Assembly (NCBI GenBank): GCA_964477445.1
Contig: CAYZED010000017.1
Span: forward strand, 1-60,054
Reading direction: 5' to 3'
DNA: 60,054 bases
From: CAYZED01 sp964477445
GTDB taxonomy: Bacteria; Bacillota; Clostridia; Lutisporales; Lutisporaceae
The translations under genes were made by a program, and so were the position numbers. Positions within the stretch are counted from its first letter, which is position 1. Every line of letters begins with the position of its first letter. Below, piece after piece: positions 6,973 through 16,266 of the stretch. The notes under the pieces were generated by a model. That model made no database searches. It was not told the DNA's origin and saw nothing but the letters and a program-made list of their open reading frames with translations.

Positions 6973-8592
6973 TTATTCCTCCAATATTTTATATTTTGAC
7001 AGTAATTTATTTATTTTTAATTGGTCAATTGGTTTAGTAATATAATCATCAATTCCATACTCTTTTATTTTGTTTCTAATATAATTATCTTCTGAGTTAT
7101 CATAAATCTTCCCTGAAGGTTCATTAGTCATCGCTATAATAATGAGTTTTTTTTCTTTATAATTATCTGCTTCATGCAGTACTTGCGCGATATCATGATG
7201 AAAATTCTTCACAAGATAGAAATCAATTAATACCAAATCAATTTTTTCACGTTTAATGTTATCCAACGCTTCGTCTTGATCAGTCACCGAAACTGTTTTA
7301 ACACCATTTCGGCTCAGAATAGCTTCACCAATAGTCCGAGTTAAACCATCACCCTCTATCAGAAGAACTTTTCTTAGTTCATTCTTTATATTATCAGATA
7401 ATTTTATTTCGTGGAATCCTCTTTCTAAAATATTAATTGTTTCTAACTCTATCGTAAAGAAAAATTTACTGCCATAACCGAGTTTACTCTCCACGCCTAG
7501 TGTCCCATTAAGAGTTTCAACTAGTTTTTTACTTATAGATAGTCCGAGCCCTAGCCCTCCATAGGATCTAGTAATCGATGTATCTGCCTGAGTAAACCTG
7601 TCAAAAAGTACTTCTTGAACTTTTTCATTTATTCCAATACCAGTATCAGATACCTCAAACGTAACAGACATGGTGTTTTTATCAATTATTTTTGTTCTTA
7701 AAGCTATAATAATTTCGCCGACAAAAGTAAATTTAATAGCATTACCTATTAAATTAGATAATATTTGTCTTATCCTTAATGGATCACCGATAAATCTATA
7801 CGGAAGTTTTTCTGGTATGTCAACTTTTAAAACCAGACCTTTTTGGGAAGCATTTATTCTGAACAAATCAGCCACTTCCGCTACGGTCACTTTCATATCG
7901 AAAGGAATTTTTTCAAATGCTAATTTACCTGCTTCAATTCTCGAGTATTCTATAATGTCATTCAAAATTCTCAACAGAGATGTTGACGATGACTTCATCA
8001 ATTTAAGGTATTCTAATTGTTCATTAGTTAATTCAGTAGTTAACAATAAGTCCATACATCCAATAAACCCATTCATTGGAGTTCTAATTTCATGGCTCAT
8101 ATTTGCCAAGAATTGATCCTTTGCGCGATTGGCGTTTTCCGCAATTTCTTTAGCTCTTTTTAATTCTTCTAAAGAATTTTTCAAGGACTCGGCAACAATT
8201 ATACTATCAGTAATATTTGTTGCTATTCCAACGAATTTTTCAATTTGTCCATTGCTTTTTTTTATGCAAGAAATTGTTAATGATACCCAAACAATTTCTT
8301 TGTTTTTGTTCAAAAGTCTTTTCTCGATGCAAAAACTCTCAATCTCACCAGTTTTTATTTTTTCAACTTTTTCTCTATCTTTCCCCAAATCATCTATATG
8401 TATTATGTCTTTTAAATTCATTTCAAATAGTTCTTTTTTATCATATCCGCAAATCTTACAGAAAAAATCATTTGCACTTGTAAAATTACCATGGTCATCT
8501 GTATAAACAATACCAACAGCGGCTTTTTCAAAGACTTTTTTGACTATATTCTGAGAACTAAATCCAAATACTCTCCAGGCTTTTTTTAACAT
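6973..8592 (-). CDS. Soluble PAS hybrid sensor histidine kinase
   Basis: Domains in order: PAS/PAC (about residues 18-130), a coiled linker, HisKA with phospho-acceptor His167 (MSHEIRTPMNG), HATPase_c (about 275-390, with DTGIGI and GGLGLGLS), and a C-terminal receiver (about 405-539). The receiver has VLIDFYL as acceptor region and ITKP as the conserved Lys, but only one clear acidic residue pair (EGD) in the first pocket. No membrane segments are seen, so it senses a cytoplasmic signal. I place the start at the ATG 8590-8592, which has GGGGTG upstream; a longer start at 8610 lacks a ribosome site. No output-domain response regulator adjoins it; the HD and DUF402 genes follow without a gap. 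Confidence 0.85.
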   Translation of the reverse strand: MLKKAWRVFGFSSQNIVKKVFEKAAVGIVYTDDHGNFTSANDFFCKICGYDKKELFEMNLKDIIHIDDLGKDREKVEKIKTGEIESFCIEKRLLNKNKEIVWVSLTISCIKKSNGQIEKFVGIATNITDSIIVAESLKNSLEELKRAKEIAENANRAKDQFLANMSHEIRTPMNGFIGCMDLLLTTELTNEQLEYLKLMKSSSTSLLRILNDIIEYSRIEAGKLAFEKIPFDMKVTVAEVADLFRINASQKGLVLKVDIPEKLPYRFIGDPLRIRQILSNLIGNAIKFTFVGEIIIALRTKIIDKNTMSVTFEVSDTGIGINEKVQEVLFDRFTQADTSITRSYGGLGLGLSISKKLVETLNGTLGVESKLGYGSKFFFTIELETINILERGFHEIKLSDNIKNELRKVLLIEGDGLTRTIGEAILSRNGVKTVSVTDQDEALDNIKREKIDLVLIDFYLVKNFHHDIAQVLHEADNYKEKKLIIIAMTNEPSGKIYDNSEDNYIRNKIKEYGIDDYITKPIDQLKINKLLSKYKILEE

Positions 8593-8759
8593 CAGAACAC
8601 CCCAATTCATGCTTATTTTTAATGTTTACGTTAATAATGTGTCTGATTCTTTTTTATTTATATAAAATTATGCCTAATACTTTGGATAACAATATCCATT
8701 TTTATTATAACACACGAAATTCTTACATTCTATTACTTAACTAACGTTTTACTTTCAAT

Positions 8760-8789
8760 TTGCTGCAAATATTGTTAACGTGATATAAT
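8760..8789 (+). promoter_or_regulatory. Sigma-A promoter with extended -10 for the aminotransferase gene
   Basis: TTGCTG at 8760-8765 and TATAAT at 8784-8789 are 18 bp apart, and TG at 8781-8782 makes an extended -10. It points toward the plus-strand gene at 8884. The rest of the 291-nt divergent spacer (8593-8883) is AT-rich with no RNA gene that I can see. Confidence 0.6.
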
Positions 8790-8841
8790 TCATAAGGAAG
8801 CATATAAAAAGAAAACCTCAATAGAAAGGAGCGTATGATTT

Positions 8842-8893
8842 AGTCAATGACCATAACCTTTAAGTTAATGATCACTTAAGTCAATGACCATTT
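8842..8893 (+). repeat. Short duplicated leader segment before the aminotransferase
   Basis: TCAATGACCAT occurs at 8844-8854 and 8881-8891, with a diverged copy (AGTTAATGATCAC) between. The ribosome site AAAGGAG is at 8825-8831, more than 50 nt before the ATG at 8884. The ATGs nearer to it (8835 and 8847) run into stops at once. The duplication appears to have separated the start codon from its ribosome site. Confidence 0.6.
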
Positions 8894-9737
8894 TATACCA
8901 AGAAACAATGCATAAAGACGCTATTGGAAATTACTATATAACAAATGGAGAACTAATCCCATTATCCGAAATAATAAATGAAAAAAATTATGAAAAACCA
9001 ATATATGAAGTAGTTAGATTGATGGGCGGTACTCCACTTTTTCTTGAAGACCATATTAACAGACTGAAAAATTCAGCAGGAATTATGAATTTTTCAATAA
9101 ACGAGCATATTAAATTTATTTTTGATGGAATATCAAAATTGTTAATAAACAACAATATTACTGATATGAATTTCAGACTCCTTGTCGAAAAAAACTATGA
9201 AAATGAAACCAAAATCAATTACCTACTTTACTTTATTAAGTCAACTTATCCTTCTAAGGAAGATTATATTAATGGTGTAAGTGCTGTTCTATTTCATACC
9301 GAACGAGAAAACCCTAATGCGAAAGCGCTAAATTCAAATTACAGACACTTAATTAATCAACGCTTGAAAGAAACTGGCGTTTATGAAGTTATACTTGTAA
9401 ACGAAAAAAATTCGATGACTGAAGGTAGTCGCTCGAATCTTTTTATAATATGTGAAGGCTGTCTATATACTCCACCAGCTAAGGATGTTCTAATAGGTAT
9501 CACACGCAAAAAGTACTCAAAGTTGCCGTTGATTTAGGCATTAGAATAGTCGAAACGGAATTGCATACTGACTTTTTAGCCGATGCTGATTCAGTTTTTG
9601 TTACAGGGACATCCCCGAAAATTTTGCCCATTTCAATAATTAACGGAAGCTTTATTGGTTCAGTTAAAAACAAAACACTAAGAATGTTAATGGATGCATA
9701 TAATCATGAAATCGAAAAATATCTATTGGTATTCTGA
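8884..9737 (+). pseudogene. Class IV (PLP) aminotransferase, frameshifted
   Basis: The fold is that of the branched-chain/D-amino-acid aminotransferase and aminodeoxychorismate lyase family: FLEDHINRL near residue 55, ALNSNYRHL with the PLP lysine region replaced by Asn-Tyr, then EVILVNEKNSMTEGSRSNLF, the strongly conserved class IV motif. Frame 1 stops at 9537. Adding one A to the run at 9508-9512 restores ITRKKVLKVAVDLGIR and a normal C-terminus ending TGA at 9735-9737, about 284 residues. The break is either a sequencing error or real decay; the misplaced ribosome site favours decay. The usual catalytic Lys is not evident (AKALNSNYR), so the exact activity is uncertain. The 3' end overlaps the convergent ABC gene by 15 nt. 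Confidence 0.75.
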
Positions 9738-11443
9738 AATCTCCCAGTCTTCGAATTGAGAATTATATAAATTTGCATAAACTCCATCAAAACTAATCAA
9801 TTCAGAATGGGTACCCATCTCTTCAATTCCAGCTTCTGTAAGAACCATGATTTTATTAGCATTTCTTACAGTTGAAAGCCTATGCGCAATAACAAAAGTT
9901 GTTCTATCTTCTGTTAGCTTAGACAGAGACTGTTGTACCATTCTTTCACTTTGATTATCAAGCGCTGAAGTAGCTTCGTCTAGTATTAAAATCTTCGGGT
10001 TCTTTAAAAACACCCTAGCAATACTAATTCGTTGTTTTTGGCCACCAGAAAGTTTAACGCCTCTTTCACCAACATAAGTATCATAACCATTCTCAAGGGC
10101 ATTTATGAATTCATGTGCATTGGCAGCTTTTGCAGCTAAATAAACGTCTTCATCCGTGGCATCATTTCTTCCATATCTAATATTTTCTAGTACTGATCCA
10201 TTAAATAAATATACATCTTGTTGGACTATACCGATGTTTCTTCTTAGGCTATCATTTGTAAGATGTCTAATATCTTTTCCATCGATAGTTATTGATCCAC
10301 TGTTAATCTCGTAAAATCTTGGTATTAGGCTGCATACGGTTGACTTCCCTCCACCTGACGGACCTACTAGTGCAACAGTTTCTCCAGGCTCTAGAACTAA
10401 ATCCAAATCTTTTAGAACGTGAACTCCTCCGTCATACGAGAATGAAACTTTTCTAAATTCCACTCTTCCCGAAACATTCTTTAATTCAACAGCATTTTCT
10501 GCATCGGTTATTTCAGGCACTGTATCCATAATTTCAATATATCTTTCAAATCCGGTCATGCCTTTCTGGAATTGTTCAGTAAAATTCATAAGCGTTTTTA
10601 TAGGTGTAAGGAGCGTATTAACGTAAAGCAAGTACGTAACTACATCACTTGAATTAACCATCTTCATGCTAAGGAAAAAAGCCCCTGCTANNNNNNNNNN
10701 CCCAATCCACTAAAAAATTTCCCCATATAGAAATATGAATCTTTCTTTGTTTCCAAAAACTCAAGGTTGCGGTTTGTGAATTTATCCATCTCTAAAGATT
10801 CATTAGTATATGATTTAACAACCCTTATACCTGCAAGACTATCTTCTAATTGGGAATTAACTTCAGCGATTTTTTGTCTGTTTTTCATAAATACTTTGCG
10901 CATCTTATTATTAAAGTAAAGTGCAAAAACTAGCATAATTGGAATAAATCCAAATATTACAAGAGTTAACTTCACATTAATAGTTAATAAAATAACAAAT
11001 GCTCCTATTATCTTAATAGTAGATATAAAAATCTCTTCAGGTCCATGATGTGCTAGTTCTGTTATATCAAATAAATCATTTGTGATTCTCGACATTAATT
11101 GGCCTATTTTTGTGTTATCAAAAAAAGAAAAAGACATTCGCTCAATATGAGCGAACAACTTATTTCTCATGTCAAATTCCATTTTCGCACCCATTATATG
11201 GCCCCATGCTGTAATAAAATATTGACAAAAGTATTTAATAATCTGAATAGAAAGCATAATTCCTGCAATATACAATATCGATTTTGAGCTGAAGTCCTTC
11301 GACTGTATATTGTTTAGCAAGTCTCTTACTAAAAGCGGAAACAGCAAATCAATTCCAGATGATGTTAACGCACAAAACATATCGGCGAAAAACAATAATT
11401 TATACGGAGAATAGAATTTTATGAATCTTTTTATTTTTTCCAT
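9723..11443 (-). CDS. ABC exporter, fused permease and ATPase (interrupted by N gap)
   Basis: One gene is split by the N run 10691-10700. The N-terminal half (from 11443) is a type-1 ABC exporter membrane domain with six expected helices. The C-terminal half has the junction loop, Walker A VGPSGGGKST, signature LSGGQKQR, Walker B ILILDEATSALD and the His switch IAHRLS. The pieces lie in different frames only because the 10 N are a placeholder; perhaps 10-20 residues of the sixth helix region are missing. Homodimeric exporters of this kind (BmrA/MsbA type) expel lipids or drugs; the substrate is unknown here. It starts 4 nt after the small LiaF-like membrane gene, which implies an operon. Confidence 0.85.
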
Positions 11444-11447
11444 TTAG

Positions 11448-11948
11448 TTATTTCTTCTTTGCTTTTATTCCGTCTTTTCTAAATATAACTAACAACCCTA
11501 GTCCAATTAGAAGTATCGGTATGAGATATGTTTTATAATCGAAACTAACTATATTATGAAATAGTGCCGAACCACCAATTCCACCTAATATAAATACTGG
11601 TATGAGCAATCCTTTATCTCTGTTCCCAAATATAAAGAGCTCGAATAAGCCAACTGCGACTCCTAATAAGAACAATGGCCATAATGTGACCATCATCGCC
11701 CATCCGAAGAAAATATTCGCGTAAAAAAGAAGTCCGTAAGTCGTTAAAATACCTGCTGGCACTAGAATTCCAGCATTTCTGTCTATTCCAGTAAAAAATG
11801 CGAAATGCATATAAATGCCGGGTACTAAAAGTGATAACGGCCAAATAATGCTCCAGTCAAAAACAAACATTCCTAAACTAGATAAAAGAAAAAGTATACC
11901 TGCAGTAATTAGTAATGCTCCAATTACAAGATTAGATCTCTTATTCAT
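11448..11948 (-). CDS. LiaF/DUF5668-like small membrane protein
   Basis: The 166-residue protein begins MNKRSNLVIGALLITAGILFLL and shows the helix pairs and WPL turns (IIWPLSLLVPG, TLWPLFLLGVAVG) typical of LiaI/LiaF-type transmembrane regions. About six membrane segments precede a basic C-terminus (FRKDGIKAKKK). Such proteins often sit beside envelope-stress regulators or ABC exporters. Here the ABC exporter follows within 4 nt, so a shared role in envelope defence is plausible but is inference. The ATG is preceded by GGAGGTATTTT (minus strand), a good ribosome site. Confidence 0.65.
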   Translation of the reverse strand: MNKRSNLVIGALLITAGILFLLSSLGMFVFDWSIIWPLSLLVPGIYMHFAFFTGIDRNAGILVPAGILTTYGLLFYANIFFGWAMMVTLWPLFLLGVAVGLFELFIFGNRDKGLLIPVFILGGIGGSALFHNIVSFDYKTYLIPILLIGLGLLVIFRKDGIKAKKK

Positions 11949-12021
11949 AAAATACCTCCATAAGTCATGAGACTTTTTTATTTCTATTTCACTTAAAATA
12001 CGATGCTAAGACACCTTTGTC

Positions 12022-12030
12022 TGATATAAT
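12022..12030 (+). promoter_or_regulatory. Extended -10 promoter element for the MTHFS gene
   Basis: TGATATAAT at 12022-12030 is an exact extended -10 box, about 30 nt before the start at 12061. No good -35 was found. Confidence 0.5.
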
Positions 12031-12060
12031 TAAATTGAATTTTTTATTTTGCGAGGTTAT

Positions 12061-12633
12061 ATGGAAACAAAAAAACAAATACGTGATTTTTCACTATCAA
12101 TGCGAAATTCTTTATCAATTGAAGAAAGCGCTAACAAATCAATATTGGCTGCAAATATCATCATTAATTGGGATAAATATCTAAGTTCAAAAAAAATAAT
12201 GATTTTTTCTAGCTTCCGTAGCGAAATAGACACTTTGCCGGTAATTAAAGATATTTTAAGTTCCGGAAAAGAATTATACATTCCCGTATGCATAAAGTCA
12301 ACTTCTGAAATTGTTGCCGCAAAAATCAAATCTTTAGATCAACTTTCTTTAAATTCTTATGGTATCCTTGAACCGCTTAGTAACGATATTTTCTTAGGAA
12401 ACTCATCCGAACTAGATATGATTATAATACCTGGCGCTGCTTTTGATTTAAAAGGAAATCGTATTGGCTATGGTGCTGGTTATTACGATCGTCTCTTGGC
12501 CCGAAAAGGAGTAAACGCAATATCAGTCGGCTATTGCTTCGAAACACAAATAGTTGATAAAATTCCAACTGATATACATGACATTCCCCTTCAATACATT
12601 ATTTCAGATGCCAGTATTCATAAGTTATATTAA
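12061..12633 (+). CDS. 5-formyltetrahydrofolate cyclo-ligase
   Basis: The enzyme converts 5-formyl-THF to 5,10-methenyl-THF using ATP, salvaging one-carbon folate. The signature is near the C-terminus: MIIIPGAAFDLKGNRIGYG then AGYYDR. The N-terminal KKQIRDFSLSMRN helix and the FSSFRSEIDTLP loop also fit. Length is 190 residues, normal for the family. I chose the ATG at 12061, which has GAGGT 5 nt upstream, over the in-frame TTG at 12049. It is one of only two plus-strand genes in the window, transcribed from its own extended -10 promoter, and it converges with prsW. Confidence 0.9.
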   Translation: METKKQIRDFSLSMRNSLSIEESANKSILAANIIINWDKYLSSKKIMIFSSFRSEIDTLPVIKDILSSGKELYIPVCIKSTSEIVAAKIKSLDQLSLNSYGILEPLSNDIFLGNSSELDMIIIPGAAFDLKGNRIGYGAGYYDRLLARKGVNAISVGYCFETQIVDKIPTDIHDIPLQYIISDASIHKLY

Positions 12634-12671
12634 CAAAAACCATTAGAAATATAAAAGGATTATATATTATA

Positions 12672-13478
12672 TTAGCAAACATCTTCAGGGAATAATTCTG
12701 CCTCTGCTCTGTTATATGTGTGTTCTTCAGACATATGTTCCTCAATAGTTACTCCCTCAGTTAAGACCTCTGAAAAACCATGAGTCATGTTATTTTCATT
12801 GATTAATGTATCTTTAAATGTGTCGAGCTCTTTAATATTGTGAAATCCTCTTCTCCATAAGTAAAGTAGAAAAGGTATAAAAAACAATAATATTATTGGA
12901 TTATTTGCAAACAAAATGAAATCATATATACCATGTAACATAATAGGCACTATCAACGCCTTAAATATTAAACCTTTCGAAGAATTAATAGTCGAAAATC
13001 TAGCTCGCCCTAAGTAATAGCCCATTGATACGGCAAAAAGTGCGTGTGCCGGCACTGCTGTAAAAGCTCTTATAATGCCTACGCTAATGTCTCCTTGACT
13101 AACATAAATTATATTCTCTAACGTCGCAAATCCTAAAGATATGAATACTGCATAAACTATTCCATCAAATCTTTCATTAAATGCCTTTGCTCTAAAAAAA
13201 ACTTTTTTCAAAATAAAAAATTTCAATGATTCTTCCGTGAGTGCTGCTATTATAAAACTCATAATAAGCACTTTTATGAATCCACCAAAACCGGAGAAAA
13301 CAAAAGATAATAATAATTCTATAATTGCACAAGGAATAACTATTAACATACCATAAATAAATGCCTTTAGGAGCATACCTCTAGGCTCTTTTTCATATCT
13401 ATCTCTTTGATAAATATATAACAAAATAGCCAGCGACGGAGCCACGGCTAAAGCAAAGTAGACCATATTAACCCTCAT
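12672..13478 (-). CDS. PrsW family intramembrane metalloprotease
   Basis: The 268-residue polytopic protein has the PrsW/CPBP-like catalytic pattern: Glu82-Glu83 (ALTEESLKF), FATLEN at about 117-122, His145 (VPAHALFAV) and a last His in LHGIYDF near 182. PrsW proteases of Bacillus and Clostridia cleave membrane anti-sigma factors during envelope stress. No sigma/anti-sigma pair lies nearby, so the target is unknown. The final 60 residues are an acidic, hydrophilic cytoplasmic tail. It is transcribed alone and converges with the MTHFS gene. Confidence 0.85.
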   Translation of the reverse strand: MRVNMVYFALAVAPSLAILLYIYQRDRYEKEPRGMLLKAFIYGMLIVIPCAIIELLLSFVFSGFGGFIKVLIMSFIIAALTEESLKFFILKKVFFRAKAFNERFDGIVYAVFISLGFATLENIIYVSQGDISVGIIRAFTAVPAHALFAVSMGYYLGRARFSTINSSKGLIFKALIVPIMLHGIYDFILFANNPIILLFFIPFLLYLWRRGFHNIKELDTFKDTLINENNMTHGFSEVLTEGVTIEEHMSEEHTYNRAEAELFPEDVC

Positions 13479-13548
13479 TTCCCTCTTATACTCAAAATTT
13501 AAATATTAAGACCGATAAATTGAATTATACATAAAAAAAAGACGAGTT

Positions 13549-14762
13549 TCAATTACTCAATCTTTCTAGTAAGTCTCTTATTGTTATAACACCTATATAT
13601 TTAGTATTTTCTGTGATTATTAAATAATCATAATGTCTTCTTCTCTTCTACCTATCGCTATATCAACTGCCTCAGCTATTGACGTGTGTCTATCTAATGT
13701 TATTGGATCTTTTTTCATTAAAAGATTAATAGGTCTTTTCATATAGACTGCTGTCCCAAATTGAGTCGCTAATCTGGCGAAAAAATCCGATCTCATTACT
13801 ATACCTATTGGTTTGTTATTTGAATCTACAACAGTCAATCCGTAGATATAATACTTTTCTTTAAACATTTCATAAACTACTGAATTAAGTGTGCTTTCGT
13901 GAACTGCTTCATCTAGTCTACATATTTCACCAGTAAGCATATCATTTGAGTTGTTTTCTAAATATTTATTTTCAATTTTATTTTTTGAACAAATATAACT
14001 TAAAACTTCATTATCTGGAAGTGCAAATTTTTCTGATGGTCTATGTAAATAATATCCTTGTCCATAGTCGGCTCCAAGTTCAATTAACTTTCTTAATTCT
14101 GCTTCCGTTTCAATACCTTCCGCAATTAGCTGAACATTTGATGCTTTGCCAAATTCTATGAAAGCTCTTATTAAAGCTTGGTTTATCGATTTTTTTTCAA
14201 TATCTCTTACTAAACTCATATCAATTTTCATATAATGCGGATGAGCTTCAGCTAATACTTTAAGCCCTGCATATCCTTCACCTAAATCATCAATTGCAAT
14301 TTTAAATCCTTGTTTTACGTAGTAGTTTAGTGCTTCGCGAAATAATTTATAGTCATCTATAGATGTTCCTTCTGTTATCTCAAATACAATACTTCTAGGG
14401 TCCATACCATATTCTTCAAGTAATTTATATGTAAAGCCTTTTTTGAAATCTTGATCCAAAATAATTTTGGGGTTAACATTCAGGAATAATTTGCATCTAA
14501 TACCTAATGAAGATGCACGTTCAACAGCCTTAATTCTGCATATTTTCTCTAATTCCCACACTCTCCCATATTTTTCAGCCGCTGCGAAAAGATCTATCGC
14601 ACTCTCAAAATCAGAATCTTTAGGTCCTCTTGATAGAGCTTCGTAGCCTAATAGACCACCATCTTTCAAACTTATTATCGGTTGAAATAAAGTCTTTACA
14701 TTCAAATTATTTAAAATGTTTTCGAACTCATACAATTTATTATCGTATAAATATGTAACCAC
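13549..14762 (-). pseudogene. EAL-CBS protein with a single-base frameshift near the C-terminus
   Basis: Residues about 15-250 form an EAL domain (c-di-GMP phosphodiesterase type): YEALSRG, NVNPKI, FEITEG, IAIDDLGEGYAGL, MKIDMSLV, IAEGIET. Residues about 275-407 are a CBS pair. The frame stops at 13620 after EEDIMII. One extra base at about 13632-13634 would give EEDIYDYLIITENTKYIGVI and a normal end at 13549, so a T is probably missing from a TT(T) run. The loss removes only the last strand and helix of the second CBS domain; the EAL part is intact. The first motif is EAL and metal-site residues seem present, so activity is plausible. It may be a sequencing error and not a true pseudogene. 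The ATG at 14760-14762 has GGAGGTG upstream. Confidence 0.72.
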
Positions 14763-14807
14763 AAATATTCACCTCCAATGCCAAAGGAGTTTAAATCAAT
14801 TATACAA

Positions 14808-15464
14808 TTAATTATTCAGATCGATTCTTTCTCCGGTTTCAGAAAAAACAATTCTCTCACAGATATTCGTAACATGGTCGCCTATTCTTTCTAGATATCG
14901 ACTGACTAACAAAAAGTTGGTTGCCTGATTTATCTTTGAACTATCTGACGCCATAATACTTATCAGTTCATTAAATATTTCTTTGTGCAATTCATCAATT
15001 TTATCACATAAATTTTCATAACTTAATTGTTCATATTCAATGTCACTAGATACATAAGCATCTATACTTATTCTAACCATTTCAGCAGCAATTTCAGCCA
15101 TTTTAGGAATGTGTATTAGTGCTTTGAAATACTCTTCGTTAGCAACTTTCAATGTAATTTTTGCAATATCTGAAGAATAGTCTGCAATACGTTCAAGATC
15201 TGTGATTATTTTTAATGCAGTGGCTATTATTCTTAAATCTCTAGCCAATGGCTGCTGCAAAGCGATTAGTCTTAAACACTCATCTTCAATTTCAATTTCT
15301 TTTTCATCTATTAATTCATCATTATCAATTACTTTTTTTGCCAATTCAACATCTCTGTTTTTTAACGAATTTGTAGCAAATATAAGGCTTTCCTCAACCA
15401 TGCTACTCATCTTTAGAATATCAACTTCAAGCACTTCCATTTTTTTGTTAAAATGATTTCTCAT
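14808..15464 (-). CDS. phoU: Phosphate transport regulator PhoU (operon 1)
   Basis: PhoU links the Pst transporter to the PhoR kinase and represses the Pho response when phosphate is plentiful. The 218-residue protein is two PhoU repeats of three helices, with metal-binding helices ITDLERIADYSSDIAK and YLERIGDHVTNICE. I start at ATG 15462-15464, which has AAGGAC upstream; a longer start at 15485 would overlap pstB. It is the last gene of the first pstSCAB-phoU operon and starts 13 nt after pstB ends. Confidence 0.9.
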   Translation of the reverse strand: MRNHFNKKMEVLEVDILKMSSMVEESLIFATNSLKNRDVELAKKVIDNDELIDEKEIEIEDECLRLIALQQPLARDLRIIATALKIITDLERIADYSSDIAKITLKVANEEYFKALIHIPKMAEIAAEMVRISIDAYVSSDIEYEQLSYENLCDKIDELHKEIFNELISIMASDSSKINQATNFLLVSRYLERIGDHVTNICERIVFSETGERIDLNN

Positions 15465-15477
15465 ATCTGTCCTTCTT

Positions 15478-16248
15478 TCATCCAAATCTTCCTGTTATAT
15501 AATCTTCAGTTCTCCTATCTACAGGTGTGCCAAAGATTTTTTCAGTCGCTCCAAATTCTACCATCTCGCCGACTAAGAAAAATGCTGTACTATCAGAAAT
15601 TCTTCCAGCTTGTTGCATATTATGCGTTACGATAATTACTGTATATTCTTTTTTTAGTTCTTCCATTAAATCTTCTATTTTAAGAGTTGACCCTGGATCA
15701 AGTGCAGAAGTTGGTTCATCCATTAATAGAATCTCAGGCTCAACTGCCATAGCTCTAGCTATGCATAAACGCTGCTGTTGACCCCCTGAGAGCCCAAGAG
15801 CTGGTTTCTTTAATCTATCCTTTACTTCATCCCAAAGCGCCGCGCCCTTCAAGCTTTTTTCCATTTGTTCATCTAAAAGACGTTTGTCCTTTATACCATT
15901 TACTCTGAGCCCGTAAACTATATTTTCATAAATTGACATTGGAAAAGGATTAGGTTTTTGGAATACCATTCCTACTCTTCTTCTTAACTCTATAGAATCT
16001 ATATCAAAAATACTTTTTCCCTCAAGTGTAACACTTCCACTTATTTTTACGCCCTGAATTAAGTCATTCATTCTATTCAAAGTTCTAAGAAAGGTTGATT
16101 TACCACAACCTGAAGGCCCTATTAAGGCCGTAACATTATTCTTTCTTATAGAAATATCCACTTTTTTTAGTGCTTGAACATCCCCATAAAATAAATCTAA
16201 TTTTTTTGTTTCGATAATTTTTTCATTTTTCATTTTTTCGTTTATCAT
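15478..16248 (-). CDS. pstB: Phosphate ABC transporter ATPase PstB (operon 1)
   Basis: This is the cytoplasmic ATPase of the high-affinity phosphate importer. Walker A GPSGCGKST, the PstB-typical STFLRTLNRMNDL stretch, signature LSGGQQQRLCIARA and Walker B ILLMDEPTSALDP are all intact. The 256-residue length fits the family. The N-terminus is Lys-rich (MINEKMKNEKIIETKKL), and a second ATG six codons in is an equally good start. About 60-70 percent of residues look identical to the second PstB at 19815-20564, so the two arose by old duplication or separate acquisition. Confidence 0.92.
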   Translation of the reverse strand: MINEKMKNEKIIETKKLDLFYGDVQALKKVDISIRKNNVTALIGPSGCGKSTFLRTLNRMNDLIQGVKISGSVTLEGKSIFDIDSIELRRRVGMVFQKPNPFPMSIYENIVYGLRVNGIKDKRLLDEQMEKSLKGAALWDEVKDRLKKPALGLSGGQQQRLCIARAMAVEPEILLMDEPTSALDPGSTLKIEDLMEELKKEYTVIIVTHNMQQAGRISDSTAFFLVGEMVEFGATEKIFGTPVDRRTEDYITGRFG

Positions 16249-16266
16249 TTTTTCAAAATCCGATCT

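Noticed and set aside
8593..8883. tRNA or T-box leader
   Set aside because: No cloverleaf, terminator/antiterminator or specifier loop found in this AT-rich spacer.
9723..11443. Two half-transporter genes
   Set aside because: The split is due to the N run 10691-10700; the two parts form one ABC exporter.
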